NCBI GenBank assembly: GCA_046349915.1
Contig: JAXMBL010000009.1
Coordinates: 382,636 to 446,635, forward strand
Length of the DNA: 64,000 nucleotides
Source: CAIXSC01 sp046349915
GTDB lineage: Bacteria > Planctomycetota > Planctomycetia > Pirellulales > Pirellulaceae
Direction of reading: 5' to 3'
Positions 9,220 to 17,777 of this stretch are shown in pieces. Both the position numbers and the translations under genes were made by a program. The notes under the pieces are model-generated. The model was given only the letters and a program-made list of their open reading frames with translations. It was not told where the DNA came from and did no database searches. Position 1 is the stretch's first letter; every line of letters starts with the position of its first letter.

Positions 9220-9284
9220 GCATTCTCCACCGAGTGGCGCACACCACCTATCTGCCGCAGAGCCAATCTCGGCTCGCCCCCTGT

Positions 9285-9355
9285 CCACACAACCACCCAC
9301 ACAACACACTCAACCCACTCACCCCAAACAGCGCACACAACACAAACAACCCAGA
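9285..9355. other. CA-rich low-complexity tract
   Basis: About 70 bases made almost entirely of C and A (CCACACAACCACCCACACAA and similar), well apart in composition from the flanking genes. It sits between mtaB and the palindrome array and has no coding potential. Confidence 0.6.
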
Positions 9356-9389
9356 ATTAAGAATTTTGATAAAGGCCAGGGGTTAAGTC

Positions 9390-9508
9390 CCAGACTGTCT
9401 GACTCTTACCCCAGACTGTCTGACTCTTACCCCAGACTGTCTGACTCTCATTCCAGACTGTCTGACTCTCATTCCAGACTGTCTGACTCTCGCTCCAGAC
9501 TGTCTGGG
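9390..9508. repeat. 21-bp tandem array of an 11-bp palindrome
   Basis: Five full units of 21 bp and a sixth partial one, each opening with CCAGACTGTCTG. Units start at 9390, 9411, 9432, 9453, 9474 and 9495. The core CAGACTGTCTG is a perfect palindrome around a central base. The linkers vary (ACTCTTACC, ACTCTCATT, ACTCTCGCT). A solitary copy of the core lies at about 9577-9587. There are no unique spacers, so this is not CRISPR. The spacing equals two turns of B-DNA, which would place every site on one face. Confidence 0.85.
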
Positions 9509-9889
9509 GCGAGGCACAACCTGCCTTTTTTTGGTGCAGGCAGTCTGGAGCACCGCAGTATGCAGGAGTTCGATTTCAGACTGTCTGGTTTTCTGCAGGT
9601 GTGGCCAGCCCAGAAAACAGAGAGTCCAGGCAGGTCGCGCAAACTAGGCAAGCCAGCTTTAGCGATGGGGTGGCCGTGGCTCATCCCTGAGCATTTGCCA
9701 CGCGCAACCTCGGAGACGTCGAGCTTCAGGTACGAAAGGCCCTCGCACGGCACACGGCGCCAGATCCTCAAGATTTATCGTTCGAGCGCGCAATCTCGTG
9801 GGGCATCTCTCCTCTTCCTGGCAGAGGAGCGGATGTCAAACCAACTCGCACACCGGATCGAAGACACTTATTCGCAAAGGGACCGAACG

Positions 9890-10849
9890 ATGAAGATTTC
9901 TTGGGGACACTTGATGATTGCGGTAGTTTCCGTGGCACTCTTGGCGGGCGCCTATCGACTGTCGCCCGCTGTCCGAGCAGCGGTGAGCACGCAGGGCAAC
10001 GAATGGTTCGGATGGACCGAGGAGGCTCGCCGAAGCCAAAGCGTTCCCTTCATCGAACACGTGAAGCATAAGCTGGAGGCCGAGGTTGCGACGTTGCGCA
10101 AGAGTCGGCTTGAACTCGTCGGCAACTCCGACCAACTCAGCGGCAAGATCCGCGAACAAGAAGCGCTACGCGACCATGCCCGGAAGCTCGCCGAAGAATT
10201 CCGGACCGCGTTCCAAGCTGCCCGCGCGAGTCAGTCTTTCCCAATCACTGTCCGCAATGCCGCCTACACAGAGGAACAGTCGCTTGCCCAGGTCAGTCTA
10301 CTGCTGGCGCAGGCCGATGGATTCGAGCAGTCGCTCCAACGGCTCCAACGAATCCAGAACGAGGCGAATAAGCGAGTGCAAGAGATCGTCGTACGACAGA
10401 ATGCCACCGAGTCCCATCTGGCGGCCATTGGCACACAGCTTGAACTCCTCCACACTCGACAACTGACGTCCGTCAGCGACGAACTGATCGCCCAGGTCGA
10501 CGAACTACTCGACGTCAATCAGCGAGTGCTGACAGACAACCCGGTCCGCACGGTCACCGAACTGCTGTCGGCCGACACGCTGGCCAAGCCCCAACCGCTT
10601 GCTCAGTACGAAGCCGCTCAACGGTTTCTCGAGGAAAAGCCTGTGACGGTCGGAAAGCCGTCGGTCGCTGATCCGTCAGTCGGTGAACCGATTCCTGCCG
10701 TGGCCAAAATCGAATCGGACACGGCACCACCCACGAAGGCGAAAGTGGAAGCCCAGGTCGTGGTCGACATCGAGTTCGATGAGATTACGCCCAGTGTGTC
10801 GGTGATCCAAGAACAGTCGGCGACACAAGCGAGCCCGCAACAGAAGTAA
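9890..10849 (+). CDS. Membrane-anchored coiled-coil protein, function unknown
   Basis: I do not recognise a family. The 319-residue protein starts at the ATG at 9890, preceded by AAAGGGA; the frame is open further upstream through non-coding-like sequence. One membrane segment lies at residues 8-24 (LMIAVVSVALLAGAYRL). About 190 residues of charged heptad-like helix follow (KHKLEAEVATLRKSRLELV, EQSLQRLQRIQNEANKRVQE), then a Pro/Val/Lys-rich tail. It looks like an inner-membrane anchor with an extended coiled coil outside or inside the cytoplasm. The palindrome array lies about 380 bp upstream. Confidence 0.65.
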   Translation: MKISWGHLMIAVVSVALLAGAYRLSPAVRAAVSTQGNEWFGWTEEARRSQSVPFIEHVKHKLEAEVATLRKSRLELVGNSDQLSGKIREQEALRDHARKLAEEFRTAFQAARASQSFPITVRNAAYTEEQSLAQVSLLLAQADGFEQSLQRLQRIQNEANKRVQEIVVRQNATESHLAAIGTQLELLHTRQLTSVSDELIAQVDELLDVNQRVLTDNPVRTVTELLSADTLAKPQPLAQYEAAQRFLEEKPVTVGKPSVADPSVGEPIPAVAKIESDTAPPTKAKVEAQVVVDIEFDEITPSVSVIQEQSATQASPQQK

Positions 10850-10905
10850 TGCTAGCAGCAAGCAGCTGGCAATGCGTCAGACCATGTCGAGAAAAGCAAA
10901 GCCTA

Positions 10906-10931
10906 ACACGGGGGACGAAGGTCCCCCGTGT
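10906..10931. terminator. Hairpin terminator between convergent genes
   Basis: A perfect 11-bp stem, ACACGGGGGAC / GTCCCCCGTGT, closed by a GAAG tetraloop, lies 57 bp after the coiled-coil gene and before the convergent tex end. A short T-containing tract follows (CTTTCGTTTTGG). Confidence 0.65.
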
Positions 10932-11022
10932 GACTTTCGTTTTGGGCCAAACTCCACGGAAAGAGACGGGCGCTGCGGAAACGGAGAACGGATCTCCCAA
11001 CCCGCTCTACTCACCCACTACC

Positions 11023-11041
11023 GACGGACTGGAAGTCCGTC
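11023..11041. repeat. Dispersed 19-bp palindrome (family P19)
   Basis: GACGGACTGGAAGTCCGTC, an 8-bp stem with a 3-base loop. It is one of about 16 copies of this intergenic family in the window, here 30 bp downstream of the tex stop. Confidence 0.8.
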
Positions 11042-11070
11042 ATACCTTGTTTTGTCGCTGCGACAAAACC

Positions 11071-14000
11071 TTAGCCTTCCTTCTTCGGCTCGGGCTCGTC
11101 GCCCTCTTTCTTCTTCTGGAAGAACTGCATGAGATCGCCGAAGGTCCGCATTGGCTCAGAGCCCTCAATCATCCCCTTGGTAATTGGAGGAGCCGGCTTG
11201 GGCTTCTTGGGTTTGGTGACATTCGGCGTCGCAGGTCGCGGCGGCCGACCTCCTTGGGGCGGTCCACCGCTTGGTCGGTCCCCGCCCTGAGGTCCACGCG
11301 ATTGATTCGAACGTTGGAACTGCGGACGGCCTCCCTGCGGACGGCCTCCCTGTGGACGACCACCTTGGCCATGACCACTCTGGCCATGACCACTCTGGCC
11401 ATGACCACCTTGTGCGTGACCACCTTGTGCCTGTCCACCCCCGCGCGATTGCTGGCGAGGCGGCGCCTGTGCGGGGCCACGTCCCTCCGAGTTGCCTCCG
11501 CGAGGCGGCCGAGCTTCCCGTGGCCGCTCACTCCCTGGCTGAATCGCCGTCAACGAAACTCGCCGTCGCTGCTTATCCACCTCGACGACCCACACCTTCA
11601 ACACATCGCCAATCCCCACCACTTCATGAGGATCCTTGATGAAACGGTCCGCCAAACGACTAATGTGGATGAGCGCGCTGTCCGACAGTCCGATGTCGAC
11701 GAATACGCCGAAGTCGACCACATTCAGGACAGTGCCGCTGAGTTCCATGCCGGGGGCCAGATCTTCCAGCCTCACAATCCCGCGACGGAAGACTGGCGGC
11801 GGCAGATCTTCGCGAGGGTCGCGAGTCGGTCGAGCCAAATCGGCCAGCATGTCGCGCAAAGTAAGCACGCCGACAGAAAGTTCCTTCTCTAGCTGCTCCA
11901 CACTGACTCGAGCAATTCGGTCGGCCAAAGGCTCGCGATCCGACGCGAGTTGTGCCTCCTCGGTCGAGCCTGTCGCTTCACTAGCCACGACCGCATCACC
12001 CGCAACCTCCGCGGCGACTGGCTCCGCCACCTCGGATCCTGCCACTTCGGATACAGCTACCTCCGTGCCGGCCGCGGCTGATTCTGGAGCCGATGATTCA
12101 GAAGCCGATAATTCAGAAGCTGCCGGCGTCTCAGTCGAGTCGAGCGTCGCTGACGAATCTGCACTGGCGCTCGTACCCTCGCCCCCTGCCTCGACGCTCG
12201 CTGATGCGGGAGTCGCCGCCGCTCCCTCATTCGGCGATGGCAGGTCGAGCAACGAGGCGCCGAACGATGACGAGCCGCTGGCAGCGGACGTCGTCGGCTG
12301 AGCAGCGACGGCCGTGGGGATCGGCGTTACTTCGATCGCTAAATCGGCTTCGCTGCTGTCGAGTCGTTCGAGCAGCCGACGAGCCACCTGGTAACTTTCG
12401 GGATGGATCCAAGTAGCATCGAGCGGGCTGGCGCCGCCGTAGATCTTGAGGAAGCCCGCCGACTGGATGAACGTGGCGTCGCCGAACCCTGGCACTTGCT
12501 TGAACTGCTCGCGGTTCTGAAAGGGCCCATGCTGCAAACGGTACTCGTACAGTCGTCGAGCGGTCAACTGATTGAGCCCCGAGACGTACCGCAACAATGC
12601 GGGGCTGGCCGTATTAACGTCAACGCCGACGTAGTTCACGCACGACTCGACGACAGCGTCGAGCGAATCGCGAAGATGCTTGGCCTTGAGATCGTGCTGA
12701 TACAGCCCGACGCCGATGTTGGCCGGGTTGATCTTCACCAATTCCGACAAGGGATCGAGCAAGCGACGACCAATCGACACGGCGCCTCGCACCGTGGCGT
12801 CGTACTTCGGCAACTCTTCCCGACCAATGGGACTCGTCGAATAAACGCTGGCCCCCGCCTCGTTGACGATGACGTATTCGACTTCCTCGTCTCGCAACTC
12901 CGACGACAAAATATCGGCGACCAACTGCTCCGTCTCGCGGCACGCCGTCCCATTGCCGATCGCAATCACCGACAAATGATGCTTGCGAATCACGTCGACC
13001 AGCCGCGATCGACACAACTGCCGATGCTGCTCGGGACCAATGATGTGAATCGTGCCGTGGTCCAGCAAGTTGCCGAATTCATCGAGCGCGGCGAGTTTGC
13101 AGCCGCTGCGGAACCCAGGATCGATCGCCAGCACTCGACGCCCATGCACGGGCGGTTGCAGCAGCAACTTCCGCAGGTTGCGCACGAAGACATCGACCGC
13201 GTGCTTCTCCGCTCGGTCGGTCATCTCGCGACGGACCTCACGCTCCAAACTTGGAATCACCAAGCGCGAAAGCGTGTCATGGATGCATGCCCGCAAGAAC
13301 CCCGCGTGCGGATGCTCGGGCGGAACCAGCAACTCTTCCGCATCCCGTTCCATGGCCGCGTTATCGGCCTCAATCTTCACTCGCAATACCTGCGACCGCT
13401 CGCCGCGATTGATCGCCAGCATCCGGTGAGGCGGCACTTTCGCCAACGGCTCTTGGAACTTGTAGTAGTCCTTGTAGAGACTTTCGAGCAGCTTTTGCTT
13501 CTTCTTTTTCTTGGCCTCGCGAGCTGCCGCGCGAGCTTGTTGACGAGCCGTCAGCTTGAGCGGCGGAATGGCGGTCGGACGCAAGCCCGCCTTGGCAATC
13601 GTGGTCGTGGTCACTGCGGCTGGAGTGGTGGGGGCCGGCAGGATTTTCGCCGGCAAATCTCCAGGCACGCTCGTACTGACTGCCGAAACATCCTCGGTCG
13701 CAGCCGCACCAGCGGTCGGCGTCTCGGCGACCGTAGTCTCCGTTTGCGCCGACTCGCCCCCTTCACTCACGCTGGCCGCATCTTCACCGGCCGCATCTTC
13801 ACCGGCCGCGGCGGCTTCTTCATGAGCTAAATCGTCGTCCGAGTCGCTGTCGAGATCCGCATCCTCGTCTTCGAGCTCCGCGGCGGCTTGCAATAACTCC
13901 TCGTGCAATTCGGCGTCACGCAAGGCCGCTTCACGATCCGCTTCCGCTTGCGCCGAATCGTCGTGAGCAACATCTCCAGCACTCCCCAGATCCCCAGCCA

Positions 14001-14703
14001 GCTCTAAATCGTCGGCCGCATCGGCGTCGGCGGCATCGTCGTGGAGACCACCCTCGGCATTGAGCAGGTGAGCCGCCTCGTTGACCGCCTTCCGTTCACT
14101 CGGCTCAATCCGAGTACTGACCAGTCGGCCCGAGCGCTGCAAAATGCGTCGCAACCGGCTGCGGAGATCCGAGCGTTCACTGAACTGCTCGGCCAAAATA
14201 TGACGCACTCCCGCCAGCACATCGTCGACCGAGTTGAGCTTGGCTTCGGGATTGACTAGAGCTGCGGCGCGAGCCGGTAAGTCGACTGCCGCCGGATCAT
14301 TCGCCAGAATTTCCAGAGCGAGCGGCTCTAAACCTCGCTGTCGCGCGAGAGTCGCGAGCGTCTGTTTCTTTGGCTTGAAGGGAAGATAAAGGTCTTCTAG
14401 GTGCTTGGGCGATCGAGCCGACCGGATCAACCCCGCCAAGTCGGGCGTCAGTTTCCCCTGCGACTCGATCGACTTCAGAATGGTCTGCTTACGCTCGGCA
14501 AGCTGCCGCAGAGTCGTGACTTCCTCGAGCACTCGCCGAATTTGCTCTTCGTCGAGCCCGCCCGTTTCGTCCTTGCGGTAGCGGGTAATGAATGGAACTG
14601 TGTTCCCTTCATCCAATAACTCCACCGTACGCTGCACTCGTTCCAAAGGGAGCCCTTGATCACGAGCGACTTGCCCCAGATCGATACTGATGGTCGTGTC
14701 CAT
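11071..14703 (-). CDS. tex: Tex-family S1 RNA-binding protein with two large low-complexity insertions
   Basis: A 1210-residue homologue of Tex (usually about 770-800 residues), a nucleic-acid-binding protein linked to transcription and RNA metabolism. Recognisable parts in order: N-terminal helical region (1-210, GNTVPFITRYRKDETGGLDE); YqgF-like fold (about 520-640, VLAIDPGFRSGCKLAALDE); helix-hairpin-helix region (about 690-760, VDVNTASPALLRYVSGL and KQVPGFGDATF); S1 domain (about 985-1050, GMELSGTVLNVVDFGVFVDIG). Two additions are unusual. One is a highly acidic Ala/Glu/Asp segment of about 170 residues inside the N-terminal half. The other is an Ala/Ser/Glu linker of about 150 residues before S1. 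The C-terminal 150 residues are an RGG/GHGQ-type tail. Start ATG at 14703. Confidence 0.9.
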   Translation of the reverse strand: MDTTISIDLGQVARDQGLPLERVQRTVELLDEGNTVPFITRYRKDETGGLDEEQIRRVLEEVTTLRQLAERKQTILKSIESQGKLTPDLAGLIRSARSPKHLEDLYLPFKPKKQTLATLARQRGLEPLALEILANDPAAVDLPARAAALVNPEAKLNSVDDVLAGVRHILAEQFSERSDLRSRLRRILQRSGRLVSTRIEPSERKAVNEAAHLLNAEGGLHDDAADADAADDLELAGDLGSAGDVAHDDSAQAEADREAALRDAELHEELLQAAAELEDEDADLDSDSDDDLAHEEAAAAGEDAAGEDAASVSEGGESAQTETTVAETPTAGAAATEDVSAVSTSVPGDLPAKILPAPTTPAAVTTTTIAKAGLRPTAIPPLKLTARQQARAAAREAKKKKKQKLLESLYKDYYKFQEPLAKVPPHRMLAINRGERSQVLRVKIEADNAAMERDAEELLVPPEHPHAGFLRACIHDTLSRLVIPSLEREVRREMTDRAEKHAVDVFVRNLRKLLLQPPVHGRRVLAIDPGFRSGCKLAALDEFGNLLDHGTIHIIGPEQHRQLCRSRLVDVIRKHHLSVIAIGNGTACRETEQLVADILSSELRDEEVEYVIVNEAGASVYSTSPIGREELPKYDATVRGAVSIGRRLLDPLSELVKINPANIGVGLYQHDLKAKHLRDSLDAVVESCVNYVGVDVNTASPALLRYVSGLNQLTARRLYEYRLQHGPFQNREQFKQVPGFGDATFIQSAGFLKIYGGASPLDATWIHPESYQVARRLLERLDSSEADLAIEVTPIPTAVAAQPTTSAASGSSSFGASLLDLPSPNEGAAATPASASVEAGGEGTSASADSSATLDSTETPAASELSASESSAPESAAAGTEVAVSEVAGSEVAEPVAAEVAGDAVVASEATGSTEEAQLASDREPLADRIARVSVEQLEKELSVGVLTLRDMLADLARPTRDPREDLPPPVFRRGIVRLEDLAPGMELSGTVLNVVDFGVFVDIGLSDSALIHISRLADRFIKDPHEVVGIGDVLKVWVVEVDKQRRRVSLTAIQPGSERPREARPPRGGNSEGRGPAQAPPRQQSRGGGQAQGGHAQGGHGQSGHGQSGHGQGGRPQGGRPQGGRPQFQRSNQSRGPQGGDRPSGGPPQGGRPPRPATPNVTKPKKPKPAPPITKGMIEGSEPMRTFGDLMQFFQKKKEGDEPEPKKEG

Positions 14704-14979
14704 AAATGCCGCCCGACTCGACGCCCCTGGGACGTTGGTCGTAAGCGCGTTAGTGGAATATTGGATGGGACTTAACGCAAACAGTCCGGCAATCTAGTGG
14801 TCCACGGTAGGAGTTGTCAAGGTTCCGCGAGTCATGACCGGCTCGACCCGCCAATTCCGGACGACTGCCCAAATATGCTCGCAACGCCTTAACAAATTCA
14901 ACCCGCACGCCATGCATAGCCGATACCTAAGGACGCAAAGGTAGGACCGTACTTGATTCACGCCCCAAGGAAGGAACCG

Positions 14980-15228
14980 ATGGCCGCTCCCCGATTGCGA
15001 GTTTATTACGGCCCGGAACATGAACCGCAGATTCGCGCCCTGCCTGATACGCTTCCCATGCGTCCCAGCGTCACCGTTCCGCTCGGCGAAGTCGTTTCAG
15101 TTCTCGCGGATGCCGTCAAGAATCGTCGAGCTTGGATTCAAGATTTCGAAGATGACGAAATCACGATTTCCAGCGATTTGTACGAAGTTCTGCTCGCCTA
15201 TCAGCACTTCCGCCGCCCTTCCGCCTAA
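14980..15228 (+). CDS. Small conserved-looking hypothetical protein
   Basis: An 82-residue acidic protein (MAAPRLRVYYGPEHEP...). I cannot assign a family. The ATG at 14980 is preceded by a strong AAGGAAGG at 14967-14974, which is why it is preferred to the ATG at 14953. The middle (VTVPLGEVVSVLADAVKNRRAWIQDFEDDEITIS) looks like a compact alpha/beta fold with no membrane segment. It is divergent from tex, with a 276-bp spacer. The codon use and ribosome site support a real gene. Confidence 0.65.
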   Translation: MAAPRLRVYYGPEHEPQIRALPDTLPMRPSVTVPLGEVVSVLADAVKNRRAWIQDFEDDEITISSDLYEVLLAYQHFRRPSA

Positions 15229-15356
15229 CGAGGCAATTCGGGCAAATTGATTCTAATAGGCGGTCTAGGCAACGAGGCACGCCAGTCGACCGGCATGCCT
15301 CGATCTCGAGCTAGAAAATTTATTGGAAATAGAGGCGGGAAACAGCCCAGTCGCCG

Positions 15357-16055
15357 CTACTTGGCGACCCCCATCAGGCCTCGACGCGGGTCGACTAGCT
15401 TGAGCGTCTTCCCCGCCTCCCCGCGCAATTGCTCGTCGAGCGACGTGTCGTTGAGTATTTGCTGCAGATCTGGCGCCACCTCGCGAGCGGGCGGACCAAT
15501 GCGCCCCAGGCCGATCATGGCCAGGGTCCGCTGCCTGACATCCCCCTCGTTCACCGCGATCGCGCGGAGTTGTTTGACGATTTCTGGGCTCGACGGCTTC
15601 ACCCGACTCAACGATTCGATCACCCGAGATCGCATTTGATCGGGCTTCACGTCCAAGCAGCCAAGCAGGGCGACTCCCCCTGGCGCACCGGTTTGACTTA
15701 AGGCACGGCAAGCAGCGAGACGACGCTCGAGCGGCGCGTCGGCATCCAACACGATCGCCTTGAGTGGGTCCGTCGCGGCCGCCCCTTGAATCTTGAACCA
15801 CCCCTCTGCCTGGGCTACCGAGCCCGAATTGTTGTCCTTAATCGCGGCAACCAAGGCATCGACGGCAGCGCCGGCATTCGGAAAAGCCTGGGCACTGACT
15901 GGGGGAGCCTTCGCGGGCGCCGGCGGGGGAGGAGCGGGCCGAGTTACCTTGGCGGGCGCCGCGGGAGGAGGGGCGGGAGTGGGTACGTCTCCACAGCCAA
16001 CCAAGCCCAGGATACAGCCGGCAAGCACCCCGCAACGACCAAGCGACCAGCCCAT
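15357..16055 (-). CDS. HEAT-repeat lipoprotein
   Basis: A 232-residue lipoprotein. The signal ends in a lipobox, GCILGLVGC, at about residues 13-21, so attachment of lipid to Cys is expected. A Pro/Ala-rich spacer (PAPPPAAPAKVTRPAPPPP) follows, then four to five helical HEAT-like repeats (PLERRLAACRALSQTGAPGG, RQRTLAMIGLGRIGPPAREV). Such proteins are scaffolds; no partner is evident. The start at 16055 is preferred because GGAGA lies 8 bases upstream; a TTG at 16073 is the alternative. It is divergent from rsfS. Confidence 0.7.
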   Translation of the reverse strand: MGWSLGRCGVLAGCILGLVGCGDVPTPAPPPAAPAKVTRPAPPPPAPAKAPPVSAQAFPNAGAAVDALVAAIKDNNSGSVAQAEGWFKIQGAAATDPLKAIVLDADAPLERRLAACRALSQTGAPGGVALLGCLDVKPDQMRSRVIESLSRVKPSSPEIVKQLRAIAVNEGDVRQRTLAMIGLGRIGPPAREVAPDLQQILNDTSLDEQLRGEAGKTLKLVDPRRGLMGVAK

Positions 16056-16194
16056 CGCAAAGTTCTCCAACAATAATAAAGTAGTCCCAGACGCCCTATT
16101 CGAACCTTGTCCCCAATCGGGCTGTCCAGTCTACTAGAGTATTCGCGGTAGAGTGAGATGTGGGCGAGTGAGAATATTGGTGAAAGGGACGGGC

Positions 16195-16581
16195 GTGGCG
16201 AAGACCGATTCGGCGGAAAAGAAACAGGAATCCAAAAGCTTGACTCACGCGCTCGCCGCGGCCCGACTCGCCCTGGAAAACCAGGCTCGAGATGTCCAAG
16301 TGCTCGACCTCCGTTCAAAGACCGCCCTGTTCGATTATTTCGTCATCGCGACGGGAAAGAGCGGTCGGCAACTCCGCGCGATCGCCGATGACATCGACGA
16401 TCTCTTGGAAAAGAAGCTGGGCGATCGCCGCCTGCATACCGAGGGCTACAGCGACAGCCGCTGGATCGTGCTCGACTATGGCGATGTCGTCATCCACCTG
16501 TTCGACGCCGAAATGCGCGACTTCTATCGGCTCGACCACCTCTGGGAAGATGCCCCCCGTATCCCCGTCCAGATCGGCTGA
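16195..16581 (+). CDS. rsfS: Ribosomal silencing factor RsfS
   Basis: A 128-residue member of the RsfS/Iojap family, which binds ribosomal protein L14 (uL14) and blocks subunit joining in stationary phase. Family motifs: ALENQARDVQVLDLRSKTAL, FDYFVIATGKSGRQLRAIAD, HTEGYSDSRWIVLDYGDVVIHLF and REFYRLDHLW-like MRDFYRLDHLWEDA. A GTG at 16195 is chosen because AAAGGGA precedes it by 5 bases; an upstream in-frame GTG at 16153 would add 14 residues. The first 18 residues are a variable tail before the conserved domain. Confidence 0.9.
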   Translation: MAKTDSAEKKQESKSLTHALAAARLALENQARDVQVLDLRSKTALFDYFVIATGKSGRQLRAIADDIDDLLEKKLGDRRLHTEGYSDSRWIVLDYGDVVIHLFDAEMRDFYRLDHLWEDAPRIPVQIG

Positions 16582-16594
16582 CGAGTCAATGTAC

Positions 16595-16613
16595 AACGGA
16601 CTTCCAGTCCGTC
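16595..16613. repeat. Dispersed 19-bp palindrome (family P19)
   Basis: AACGGACTTCCAGTCCGTC, in the orientation opposite to the copy near tex and with one stem mismatch at the outer base. It lies 14 bp after the rsfS stop. Confidence 0.75.
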
Positions 16614-16814
16614 GCTCCAGTCCGTGCGGAACAAACCTCCAAACTGGTAGAGCCAGCCCAGGTCGCTTTTGTTTCCCGTAGTGGTCAAGTCCGCGGGAAA
16701 CGAACTCTGTATTTCTGCGCTGCTACTAACGACCCCTGCGGCCCGCTATCATAGTCGCCGTTCTTCTCGTCGTTATCTTCATTCCTCCTCTTTTCCTGCT
16801 GGAGACCATTCCTC

Positions 16815-17720
16815 ATGTGGACTTTCGATTTGCTGGGCTCCGTGGTGCTCGTGCTGGCGCTCTGCACGGTATTCCTCATGGTGTTCGTCGCGCGAGCGCA
16901 CAAGTCGGGCAAGGACATTCCGCTCTGGCTAGGCTCGGGACTGACAGGCATGCTGCTGGGCGCCGCCGTTCTCGCCGTTGGCTTCACTGTCCTCGGGTAT
17001 GAGGCATTCACGAAAGAGGAAGTGAAAGAAATGGCTGCCGCTGGACTCGCCGCCGCTCAACCGCTGTCAACCAACAGCACAACCGGCCCGCAAGCTGGCG
17101 GAGGCGGCATGGGCGGAGGCGGCGGCATGGGAGGTGGAATGGGCGGGGGCATGGGTGGTGGTGGTGGTGGTGGCATGGGCGGAGGAGGCATGGGAGGCGG
17201 ACGCCAACCCTCGCCTAAAATGCTGCTCGGGTCGCTCGTTCGTAAACTCGATCTGCTGACCGGCGACATCCAAATCCGCTTGACCGATTCGCAAGCCGCA
17301 GCCGTCCGTCAGCAGTTGGAAGAACTGGCCGGCAAATCCACCATGACGGACGATGAAGCGAAAAAAGCTCACGACGCACTGCTCGCCCTGCTCGACGACG
17401 ACCAGAAGGCTCGCCAAGATGCCGTCGGGTTGCCGATGCGACGTGGCGGCGGCGGTCCCATGGGCGGCGGTGGAGGACCGATGGGTGGCAGCCCCATGGG
17501 AGGCGGCGGCGCACCGGCAGCTGACGCGAGCCCCTTCGCCCGCGAGGACAACAGCAAGGCCTTACAAAGTCTTGTAGCACGCCTGGGCGGCGCACCAGCA
17601 GCCGCACCAACGGCTGAGGAAAAGCCAGGGGAAGCTAAGCCTGCCGAAGAAAAGCCTGCTGAAGAGAAGCCAGCGGCCGAGAAACCAGCCGACGAAAAAC
17701 CTGCCGAAGCCAAGCCGTAG
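16815..17720 (+). CDS. Two-helix membrane protein with Gly/Met-rich and Pro/Glu/Lys-rich tails
   Basis: A 301-residue protein of unknown function. Two membrane helices at residues 5-26 and 38-60 are followed by a segment of GGGMGG-type repeats (about 95-128). A helical domain of about 90 residues comes next (LLGSLVRKLDLLTGDIQIRLTDSQAAAVRQQL...), then a second Gly/Met patch and a C-terminal tail of PAEEKP-like repeats. The helical domain resembles the Spy/LTXXQ type of helical hairpin only loosely. It lies 57 bp upstream of argS on the same strand. Confidence 0.65.
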   Translation: MWTFDLLGSVVLVLALCTVFLMVFVARAHKSGKDIPLWLGSGLTGMLLGAAVLAVGFTVLGYEAFTKEEVKEMAAAGLAAAQPLSTNSTTGPQAGGGGMGGGGGMGGGMGGGMGGGGGGGMGGGGMGGGRQPSPKMLLGSLVRKLDLLTGDIQIRLTDSQAAAVRQQLEELAGKSTMTDDEAKKAHDALLALLDDDQKARQDAVGLPMRRGGGGPMGGGGGPMGGSPMGGGGAPAADASPFAREDNSKALQSLVARLGGAPAAAPTAEEKPGEAKPAEEKPAEEKPAAEKPADEKPAEAKP

Positions 17721-17777
17721 CGAACTTATCTTCGCCAAGACTGAGCTGCGATCGAGAAGAGAGAAACGAAGAACGCC

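Noticed and set aside
9390..9508. Possible CRISPR array
   Set aside because: Period is only 21 bp, the repeats are directly abutting with no unique spacers, and no cas gene is present.
12403..13830. 475-codon plus-strand frame
   Set aside because: Antisense to tex; composition follows codon bias of the minus-strand gene.
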